In this document: positions 8,175 to 15,203 of the stretch, piece by piece | Numbering within the stretch: the first letter of the stretch is position 1 | Layout of the letters: every line of letters begins with the position of its first letter | Assembly: GCF_019396325.1 (NCBI RefSeq) | Contig: NZ_JAHKRO010000068.1 | Location: 1 to 52,732, forward strand | Source: Nonomuraea ceibae | Lineage (GTDB): Bacteria > Actinomycetota > Actinomycetes > Streptosporangiales > Streptosporangiaceae | DNA: 52,732 nt | Direction: 5' to 3' | The notes under the pieces: model-generated | What the model was told of the DNA's origin: nothing | The model's database searches: none | Seen by the model: only the letters and a program-made list of their open reading frames with translations | Program-made: the position numbers and the translations under genes

Positions 8175-8192
8175 GGGCGGAGCCCGCCGCCC
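8175..8192 (-). terminator. Stem-loop downstream of the GNAT/acyl-CoA synthetase gene
   Basis: GGGCGG / CCGCCC arms with a 6-nt loop lie just past the stop at 8200 in the direction of that gene. There is no U-tract, so this is a weak call. Confidence 0.3.
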
Positions 8193-8199
8193 GCGCCGG

Positions 8200-10908
8200 T
8201 CAGCCCAGGCGGCGGGGGCCGCCGTCCAGCCGGGGGCCGGGCGGGGTGCGGAGGGTCACGCGGGCGCCGAGGACGATCACGCCGCTCTCGCCGACCAGGA
8301 CCTGGTCCAGGTCGAGGCGGGCCAGCTCCGGCAGGTCGTGGGCCAGACGGCCCACCCTGACCAGGAGGTCCTCCAGGGCGTCGACGGCCACCGGCGGGTA
8401 GCCGTACTCGCCGAACAGCAGCGGCGCGGCCCGTACGGACCTCACCAGGCCGGCGGCGTCGTCACGGGTCAGCGGCGCGAGACGGAACCCCTGGTCGAGC
8501 AGCAGGCGCGCGGTCACCTCGCCCAGCCCGAACGACACCACCGGCCCGAACGCCGGGTCCTCGACGACGGTCACGACCGTGGGGACGGCGGGCTGCGGGG
8601 CCATGCGCTGCACGGCCAGCTCCGTGGCGTCGCCGAACTGGCGGGCGAGCTCGGCGTACGCGTGGCGGACGCTCTCGGCGGTGGACAGGCCCAGACGTAC
8701 GGTCCCGGCGCGGCGGGCGGCGCGGGGGTCGGCGAGCTTGAGCACCACCGGCCACCCGAGCCGTTCGGCGGCGGCCACCGCCTCGTCCGGCGACCCGGCC
8801 ACCTCGGCCGGCCACACGCTCAGCCCGTAGCAGGCGAGCAGCTCGGCCGCGTCGGCCAGGACCGGCGGCCCCGCCTCGGCGAACGCCCCGGCGTCCGGCA
8901 CGGCGTCCGGCACGGCGGGGGCGGCGGCGGCTTCGTCCGCAGGGGTGCCGGGTGCTTCCTGGGGCGGCGGGGTGAGGGTGCGGTGGACGAGGGCGCGGGC
9001 GCGCGGGGTGTCGATGTCCTCCAGGTCCGCCGGGGGGACGGCGGGGCGGGCGCGCCAGGCGGCGTAGCGGACGGCGTGGGACAGGGCGCGCACCGCCTCC
9101 TCGGGGGCCGCGTAGGAGGGGATGGAGCCGCGCGCCGGGGCGGCGCCCGTCTGGAGGCAGGGGTGCATGCCCAGATGCCCCTGGAAGGTGGCGAGGACGG
9201 GCTTGGCCGAGCCCCGCGACACCTCCATGAGCCGGTCGGCGATGCCCGCGGCGTCACCCGGGATGGGCGGCATGTAGATGACGACCGCCGCGTCGACCTC
9301 GGGTGAGGCCAGCTCGGCGGCGAGGGCCGTGCCGAACTCGTCGGGCCCGGCGGCGGGGCCGAGGTTGGCCGGGGGCCGGGGAGCGAGCCCGGCGGCGACG
9401 CAGGCGTCGGCGGCCAGCAGGCCGAGCGCGTCGGAGTTGGTGACCAGGGCGACGCGCGGCCCGGCGGGCAGCGGCTGGTAGGCCAGGAGCTGGCCGACGT
9501 CGAAGAGCTCGATGAGGTCGGCCACCCGGATCAGCCCGGCCTGCTCGAACAGGGAGCTGACGGCGGAGTCGGGCAGGCCGAGCTCCTCGGCGGAGTGGCC
9601 GGACGGGGTGCCGCCGCTCTTGACGACGACGATGGGCTTGGTGCGGGCGATGCGCCGGGCCAGGCGGGTGAACTTGCGCGGGTTTCCCAGCGACTCCAGG
9701 TAGAGCAGGATCACCTCGGTGGCGTCGTCCTCCTCCCAGTACTGGAGCAGGTCGTTGCCCGACACGTCGGCCCGGTTGCCCGCGGAGACGAACGACGAGA
9801 TGCCCATGCCGCGCTGCTTGACGCGCTGGAGGAGGGCGGTGCCGAGGGCACCGGACTGGCTGAAGAAGCCCACGCGGCCACGGCCGGGGACGGTGGCGGC
9901 GAGGGTGGCGTTGAGCTTGACGGCGGGGTCGGTGTTGGCGATGCCCAGGCAGTTCGGGCCGACCACGCGCAGCCCGTAGGAGCGGGCGATGCGGGCGAGC
10001 TCGTCCTGGCGGGCGCGGCCGCGGCTGCCCGTCTCGCCGAACCCCGACGACACGACGACGAGGCCGTGCACGCCCTTCTCGGCGCACTCCTTGACCACGT
10101 CGAGGACGCTCTCGGCGGGCACGGCGACGACGGCGAGGTCGACCTCGCCGTCGATGGCGGTCACGCTCGGGTAGGCGCGCACGCCCGCGACGGCGCGGAC
10201 CTCGCGGTGCACCGGGTAGACGGGGCCGGTGAAGTCGGCGGCCAGCAGGTTGCGCAGCACGGTCTGGCCGACGCCGCCGGGCTCGCGGGAGGCGCCGATG
10301 ACGGCGACGGAGCCGGGGGTGAGCAGCCGGGCGATCGAACGGGCCTCGGCGCGGTGCTCGCGGGCGGTGGTGACCTCGGCGGCGGTCTCGGTCGGGGTGA
10401 GGTCGAGCGTCATGCGGACGACCCCGTCGGCGAAGCTGCTCTCCGCCGTGTAGCCGGCCTGGCGCAGCACGCCCATCATCTTCATGTTGGCGGGCAGCAC
10501 GTCGGCGACGAAGCGCTCGATGCCGCGTTCGCGGGCGGTGGCGGCCAGGTGTTCGAGCAGCACGGAGGCCACTCCCCTGCCCTGGTGGGCGTCCTCGACG
10601 AGGAAGGCGACCTCGGCCTCGCCCGGCCCGGTGCGGTCGTAGCGGATGACGGCCACCATCTCCGCCCCGATGGTGGCGATCAGGGCGACGCGGCTCTCGT
10701 AGTCGACGGTGGTGAACCGGGTGACCTCGCGGTCGGACAGGCGCGGCCGGGGCCCGAAGAACCGGAAATAGATGGATTCCGGGGACAGCCGCGAGTAGAA
10801 GGCGCGCAGCCGATCGGCGTCTGCGGGCCTGATCGGGCGCACGTGCGCGGTGCCGCCGTCGGCCAGGACGACGTCGGCTTCCCAGTGAGCGGGATATTGT
10901 GCCTCCAC
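8200..10908 (-). CDS. GNAT acetyltransferase fused to acyl-CoA synthetase (NDP-forming)-like domains
   Basis: A 902-residue fusion. The N-terminal GNAT domain (about residues 1-165) carries the acetyl-CoA binding loop HQGRGVASVLL. It is followed by a CoA-binding Rossmann domain (about 190-320, SVAVIGASREPGGVG), a succinyl-CoA-ligase-like domain (about 330-480, with GHSAEEL where the phospho-His loop is expected) and a C-terminal ATP-grasp domain (about 680-900). Proteins with this make-up include protein lysine acetyltransferases of the Pat type, in which the synthetase part often serves as a sensor. It may therefore acetylate acetyl-CoA synthetase or similar targets, which is inference. The GTG at 10908 is chosen because a -10-like TACGCT lies 7 nt upstream; a GTG at 10914 is also possible. 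Confidence 0.85.
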   Translation of the reverse strand: MEAQYPAHWEADVVLADGGTAHVRPIRPADADRLRAFYSRLSPESIYFRFFGPRPRLSDREVTRFTTVDYESRVALIATIGAEMVAVIRYDRTGPGEAEVAFLVEDAHQGRGVASVLLEHLAATARERGIERFVADVLPANMKMMGVLRQAGYTAESSFADGVVRMTLDLTPTETAAEVTTAREHRAEARSIARLLTPGSVAVIGASREPGGVGQTVLRNLLAADFTGPVYPVHREVRAVAGVRAYPSVTAIDGEVDLAVVAVPAESVLDVVKECAEKGVHGLVVVSSGFGETGSRGRARQDELARIARSYGLRVVGPNCLGIANTDPAVKLNATLAATVPGRGRVGFFSQSGALGTALLQRVKQRGMGISSFVSAGNRADVSGNDLLQYWEEDDATEVILLYLESLGNPRKFTRLARRIARTKPIVVVKSGGTPSGHSAEELGLPDSAVSSLFEQAGLIRVADLIELFDVGQLLAYQPLPAGPRVALVTNSDALGLLAADACVAAGLAPRPPANLGPAAGPDEFGTALAAELASPEVDAAVVIYMPPIPGDAAGIADRLMEVSRGSAKPVLATFQGHLGMHPCLQTGAAPARGSIPSYAAPEEAVRALSHAVRYAAWRARPAVPPADLEDIDTPRARALVHRTLTPPPQEAPGTPADEAAAAPAVPDAVPDAGAFAEAGPPVLADAAELLACYGLSVWPAEVAGSPDEAVAAAERLGWPVVLKLADPRAARRAGTVRLGLSTAESVRHAYAELARQFGDATELAVQRMAPQPAVPTVVTVVEDPAFGPVVSFGLGEVTARLLLDQGFRLAPLTRDDAAGLVRSVRAAPLLFGEYGYPPVAVDALEDLLVRVGRLAHDLPELARLDLDQVLVGESGVIVLGARVTLRTPPGPRLDGGPRRLG

Positions 10909-10915
10909 AGTCACG

Positions 10916-10942
10916 AGCGTAAACCCGTGTCCCACATGTCAA
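10916..10942 (-). promoter_or_regulatory. Promoter of the GNAT/acyl-CoA synthetase gene
   Basis: A perfect -35 TTGACA (10937-10942, minus strand) is 15 nt from TACGCT (10916-10921), which ends 7 nt before the GTG at 10908. The spacer is shorter than the usual 17 nt, but the match to -35 and the leaderless spacing support it. Confidence 0.45.
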
Positions 10943-11066
10943 GAAGTTGGGCAACGCTTGTGCATCGACTCAGGCCGGGTGTCGGGGGTCCGCCACACGA
11001 ACCGGCTGGAAGCTGTTAGTTTTGCCGTGGCCAGGCTCGATCTGTAGGCAGCAAGGTGGTGGCATC

Positions 11067-11960
11067 ATGACGCGGGTCGTCGTGGTGGGCGATCTCATGA
11101 CCGACGCGGTGGCGCGCGCCCGTTATGCGCTCGCCAGGGCGAGCGACACCCCGGCGATCGTCACGATGCACGGTGGCGGGTCCGGGGCCAACATCGCCTC
11201 GTGGCTAGCCGTCGAGGGCGCGGAGGTGGCCTTCATCGGCCGCCGGGGCGCCGACATCACGGGGCGCAACCGCGACATGGAGCTGATGGGCTACGGAGTC
11301 GACGCCCGGCTCGTCATGGACCCCGAGCGTCCCACCGGCACCTGCGTGGTGCTCGTCACGCACAAGGGCGAGCGCACCATGCTGTCCGACCCGGGCGCCA
11401 ACGCGGCGCTGTCGCCGGAGGACCTGCCGCGTGACCTGTTCAACGGCGGCGGCCACCTGCACCTGTCGGGCTACACGCTGATCAACGAGGGCTCGCGCGA
11501 CGCGGGGCTGGCCGCGCTCGACATGGCGCGCCGCTCGGGGATGTCGATCTCCGTCGACTGCGCCTCGTCGGCGCCTCTCGAGCGTACGGGCGCCGAGCCG
11601 TTCCTGGAGTGGACCAACGGCGCCAAGCTGCTGTTCGCCAACATCGACCAGGCCAAGGTGCTGACCGGGCGGGACGACCCGGAGGCGGCGGCCAAGGTGC
11701 TGACGGCGTGGTTCCCGCAGGTCGTCATCAAGATGACCGCCGAGGGCGCGCTGTGGTTCGGCAACGGGCGGCCGGAGCCGGTCCGGGTGCCGGCCGAGCC
11801 GGTCGACCGGATCGTCGACGGCACGGGCGCGGGTGACGCGTTCTGCGCCGGGTTCCTGCCGGCGTGGCTGGCGGGCAAGCCTCCGGCGGAGTCGCTGGGC
11901 GCCGGGTGCGCCCTGGCCGCCAAGGCGATCGTGCACCTGGGCGCGCGGCCCCGCCTCTGA
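11067..11960 (+). CDS. PfkB-family carbohydrate kinase
   Basis: A 297-residue ribokinase/PfkB-type kinase. It begins with the substrate-binding GDLMTD and GGGSGANIASWLA segments. It ends with the ATP/anion-hole motif DGTGAGDAFCAGF, where Asp257 is the catalytic base. It should phosphorylate a sugar or a nucleoside-like compound in the cytosol; which one cannot be read from the sequence. The ATG at 11067 follows AAGGTGG at a suitable distance. It is divergent from the GNAT fusion gene and is monocistronic, followed by a short tandem repeat and the convergent recQ-like gene. Confidence 0.88.
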   Translation: MTRVVVVGDLMTDAVARARYALARASDTPAIVTMHGGGSGANIASWLAVEGAEVAFIGRRGADITGRNRDMELMGYGVDARLVMDPERPTGTCVVLVTHKGERTMLSDPGANAALSPEDLPRDLFNGGGHLHLSGYTLINEGSRDAGLAALDMARRSGMSISVDCASSAPLERTGAEPFLEWTNGAKLLFANIDQAKVLTGRDDPEAAAKVLTAWFPQVVIKMTAEGALWFGNGRPEPVRVPAEPVDRIVDGTGAGDAFCAGFLPAWLAGKPPAESLGAGCALAAKAIVHLGARPRL

Positions 11961-11998
11961 CCTTCCGGCGGGGCCTCTCCCTCCGAGCCACCGTACGA

Positions 11999-12049
11999 GC
12001 TGCCGAACGTCCCGGGCTGCCGAACGTCCCGGGCTGCTGAACGTACGCC
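11999..12049. repeat. 17-bp tandem repeat, three copies
   Basis: Two identical units (11999-12015 and 12016-12032, each GCTGCCGAACGTCCCGG) and a diverged third (12033-12049) fill the gap between the convergent PfkB kinase and RecQ genes. It is non-coding as far as can be seen. Confidence 0.75.
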
Positions 12050-12084
12050 ACTCAGGACGTGCGGGGCTCAGGGGCGTACGGCGC

Positions 12085-14172
12085 TCAGGACGTGGTGGCC
12101 AGGACGAGCGGGAGGACGGCCGGGGCGCCCGCGTGGCGCACCAGGGCGGCGGCGAGCGTCATCGTCCAGCCGGTGTCGACCCGGTCGTCGATCAGCAGCA
12201 CGGGCCCGCCGCAGGCGGCCACGGCAGCGCCCACCTCGCGCGGCATCGCCAGCGTCGCCCGCACGGCCTGCACCCGCTTGGCGCTGTTGAACTGCTGTCC
12301 GGGCGGCCCCGACCGGTAGCCGAGCTCGCCGAGGTAGGACAGCCGGCCCACCTGCGCCAGCCGTTCGGCGAACCCGCGCACGAGCAGCGGGCGCGACGCC
12401 GACGGCACGTTGACCACGGCCACCGGCCGCTCGCGCCACTCCCACGCCGACAGCACCTTGACCACGGCGGCGAACATGTCGTCGGCCATCGGCCCGTCGG
12501 CCCCGGCGAACAGCTCGCGCAGCCGGTGGCCCCAGCCGATGTCGGTGAGCCTGCCGAGCGCGCGGCCCGGCTCGGCGCCCAGCTCGGGCTTGATCCGCCC
12601 GGACAGGTCGGCCAGCCCGGTCGGCCACTGCTTGCGCGCCTCGATGTCGACGCCGGGCCTGCTCAGCCGCTCGCGGGCGGTCTCGACGGCCCCGGCGGCG
12701 ATCTCGGGTGAGCGGTGGCGTCCGGTGCAGTTGTCGCAGCGGCCGCACGGCCGGGCTGCCTCGTCGTCGAGGCGGCGGCGCAGGTATTCCTCACGGCAGT
12801 CGGTGGTGGTCAGGTAGCCGAGCATGGCGTCCTGCTCGGCCTTGCGCTCGGCGGCGATGCGGGAGTAGCGCTCGGCGTCGTAGGACCATTCCTCGCCGGT
12901 CGACTCCCAGCCGCCCTTGACCCTGCGCACGGCGCCGTCGACGTCGAGGACCTTGAGCATCATCTCCAGCCGGCTGCGGCTGAGGTCGACGGCGGTCTCC
13001 AGGGCCTGCGTGGACATGACGCCGCGCTCGGCCAGCGTCTCCAGCACGGTGCGCACGACCGGCTCCGGCGGGAACGCCAGCGAGGTGAAATAGGCCCAGA
13101 TGTCGCGGTCCTCGGTGCCGGGCAGCAGGATCACCTCGGCCCGCTCGACCCCGCGGCCCGCGCGGCCGACCTGCTGGTAGTAGGCGACGGGTGACTGCGG
13201 CGCGCCGACGTGGACGACGAAGCCCAGGTCGGGCTTGTCGAAGCCCATGCCGAGCGCGCTGGTGGCGACCAGCGCCTTGATCTTGTTGTTGAGCAGCGCC
13301 TCCTCGGCCGCCAGCCGCTCGGCCGGGTCGGTCTGGCCGGAGTAGGCGGCCACCTCGTGGCCCTGCTCGCGCAGGTAGGAGGCGATCTCGTGGGCGGCGG
13401 CCACGGTCAGCGTGTAGACGATGCCGGAGCCGGGCAGCTCGTGCAGCGTCTGGGCCAGCCAGGCCAGCCGCTGCTCGGCCGACGGGAGGCGTACGACGCT
13501 CAGGTGGAGGCTCTCGCGCTCCAGCGGGCCGCGCAGCACGAGGGTGTCCTCGCCCATCTGCTCGGCCACGTCGCGGGTGACGCGGGCGTTGGCGGTGGCG
13601 GTGGTGGCCAGCACCGGGATGCCGGGCGGCAGCTCCTCGAAGAGGGTGGCGAGCCTGCGGTAGTCGGGCCGGAAGTCGTGACCCCAGTCGGAGATGCAGT
13701 GGGCCTCGTCGACGACGACCAGCCCGGCGCTCTCGGCCAGCTCGGGCAGCACGTTGTCGCGGAAGTCGGGGTTGTTGAGCCGCTCGGGGCTGACCAGCAG
13801 CACGTCGACGAGGCCGTCGGCGACCTGGCCGTAGACCTCCTCCCACGCCTCGGGGTTGGCCGAGTTGATGGTGACGGCGCGGATGCCCGCGCGCTCGGCG
13901 GCGGCGATCTGGTTGCGCATGAGGGCCAGCAGCGGCGACACGATGACGGTCGGCCCTTCGCCGAGCTCGCGCAGCAGGGCGGTGGCCACGAAGTAGACGG
14001 CCGACTTGCCCCAGCCGGTGCGCTGCACGACGAGCACCCGCCGGCGGTCGACGACCAGCGCCTCGATGGCCTTCCACTGGTCGTCGCGGAGCCTGGCGTG
14101 CTCGCCGGCCAGCGCGCGCAGCTTCTCCTCGGCCTCTTCGCGCAGCATCCCGGCGTCGGGGGCGTCAATCAT
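12085..14172 (-). CDS. recQ: RecQ-family DNA helicase with C-terminal phosphoribosyltransferase-like domain
   Basis: A 695-residue superfamily-2 helicase. Walker A is TGWGKS (52-57) and Walker B is DEAH (155-158). The helicase C domain includes ATSALGMGFDKPDLG and QQVGRAGRG, and a RecQ zinc site has cysteines in CREEY and CGRCDNC. Beyond this, the last ~110 residues look like a type-I phosphoribosyltransferase, with the PRPP-loop-like VLLIDDRVDTGWT at 658-670, in place of an HRDC domain. It should unwind 3'-5' DNA in recombination or repair. The ATG at 14172 is preceded by AAGGGA; upstream in-frame starts are less likely. The role of the extra domain is unknown. Confidence 0.88.
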   Translation of the reverse strand: MIDAPDAGMLREEAEEKLRALAGEHARLRDDQWKAIEALVVDRRRVLVVQRTGWGKSAVYFVATALLRELGEGPTVIVSPLLALMRNQIAAAERAGIRAVTINSANPEAWEEVYGQVADGLVDVLLVSPERLNNPDFRDNVLPELAESAGLVVVDEAHCISDWGHDFRPDYRRLATLFEELPPGIPVLATTATANARVTRDVAEQMGEDTLVLRGPLERESLHLSVVRLPSAEQRLAWLAQTLHELPGSGIVYTLTVAAAHEIASYLREQGHEVAAYSGQTDPAERLAAEEALLNNKIKALVATSALGMGFDKPDLGFVVHVGAPQSPVAYYQQVGRAGRGVERAEVILLPGTEDRDIWAYFTSLAFPPEPVVRTVLETLAERGVMSTQALETAVDLSRSRLEMMLKVLDVDGAVRRVKGGWESTGEEWSYDAERYSRIAAERKAEQDAMLGYLTTTDCREEYLRRRLDDEAARPCGRCDNCTGRHRSPEIAAGAVETARERLSRPGVDIEARKQWPTGLADLSGRIKPELGAEPGRALGRLTDIGWGHRLRELFAGADGPMADDMFAAVVKVLSAWEWRERPVAVVNVPSASRPLLVRGFAERLAQVGRLSYLGELGYRSGPPGQQFNSAKRVQAVRATLAMPREVGAAVAACGGPVLLIDDRVDTGWTMTLAAALVRHAGAPAVLPLVLATTS

Positions 14173-14289
14173 GTGTCCCTTGTTACCAGGTTTCCCCGAC
14201 GATTCGCGCCCGCGAGCGGCGGAACCCGCCATCGGCGCGAAGCGTTGAGCGTACGTCACCCCTGGAGAGCACGGCCCTCAGGAGGGTTC

Positions 14290-15096
14290 ATGGCGGAGTT
14301 GTCACTCGCGCGACGTGCCCGGCGGCCGGCGGTTCCGCGTCTAGCTTTCGCGCGGGTCGTCACGGTGATGCTGCTGGTGGTGGGGATGGGCGCGGCGGGC
14401 TGCGCGGGGACGGACGTGAAGGCGTCCTACCGGCCGATGTTCCTGCCGGTCAAGCTCGAGTGGGGGCCCGGCGGGGTGAAGGTCACCGGCGACGCCTCGA
14501 TCGCCACGCCGATCGGCGTGTTCTCCGTGGGCGCCGAGCACAGCCTCGTGGCCAAGAAGCAGAACGCCCTCTACGTCATCTTCCGCGACCACGACGGGGT
14601 CCTGCCCGGCTCGCCCGTGGCGGGCACCGACCTGGTGTACGAGGTGCTGAGCGGGGGCGGCCGCTTCACCGCCGTGGTCAACGGCACGGCCGTCATCCAG
14701 GTCGCCAACCAGGAAGTGCTCATCGACGTCACGGACGGCACGCTCAAGGTCATCGAGTTCCAGGGCGCCCAGGCGATCATGCAGGAGCGGCCCAGCGGCC
14801 TGGCCCAGCGGTGGCAGGAGTTCTGGGACGGCTGCCTCTACACGCCGATGTCGCTGTCGCGGTGGGCCTACGACGACTCGACCATCGACCAGTGGTTCGG
14901 CCTGGGGTTCGTGCTGTTCCTGGTCCGGCTGGCCCTGGCGCTCGTCCTCGGGGTGGCCGACCTGCTGCTGACCGCCGGGTGCTTCCTGGCCGCCGTCGCC
15001 TTCGTGGTCGCCGGTCCGACCGGGCGCAACATCGTGTACGGCGTCGAGGTCCTGTTGTTCCTCGTCCTCGTGTTCGGGGCGCGGTCGCTGGCCTAG
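14290..15096 (+). CDS. Membrane-anchored protein of unknown function
   Basis: A 268-residue protein with an N-terminal hydrophobic segment ending in GAAGC (a weak lipobox or signal peptide, about residues 22-38). A soluble beta-rich middle follows (about 45-165, including IGVFSVGAEHSLVAKKQNALYVIFRDHD kept here only as a landmark near residues 77-104). Two hydrophobic C-terminal segments lie at about 205-240 and 247-265. AGGAGG precedes the ATG. The middle domain is probably exposed at the membrane. It is divergent from recQ and precedes parC by about 100 bp. I do not recognise a function. Confidence 0.75.
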   Translation: MAELSLARRARRPAVPRLAFARVVTVMLLVVGMGAAGCAGTDVKASYRPMFLPVKLEWGPGGVKVTGDASIATPIGVFSVGAEHSLVAKKQNALYVIFRDHDGVLPGSPVAGTDLVYEVLSGGGRFTAVVNGTAVIQVANQEVLIDVTDGTLKVIEFQGAQAIMQERPSGLAQRWQEFWDGCLYTPMSLSRWAYDDSTIDQWFGLGFVLFLVRLALALVLGVADLLLTAGCFLAAVAFVVAGPTGRNIVYGVEVLLFLVLVFGARSLA

Positions 15097-15190
15097 CGAT
15101 TTCGGGGCAAGATCGGCACAAAAGTGATCATGTGGGCGTCCAGGCGCACGGCGAAGCACGTCGGTGTCGCGGGCACCCGCGTTTCTTCGG

Positions 15191-15196
15191 CACAAT
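15191..15196 (+). promoter_or_regulatory. Possible -10 for leaderless parC transcript
   Basis: CACAAT (4 of 6 matches to TATAAT) ends 7 nt before the ATG at 15204. No ribosome-binding site precedes that ATG. The -35 is not clear. A small stem (CGCGG / CCGCG) followed by TTTCTT at about 15169-15186 could be the terminator of the preceding gene. Confidence 0.3.
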
Positions 15197-15203
15197 GTTC
15201 GAC

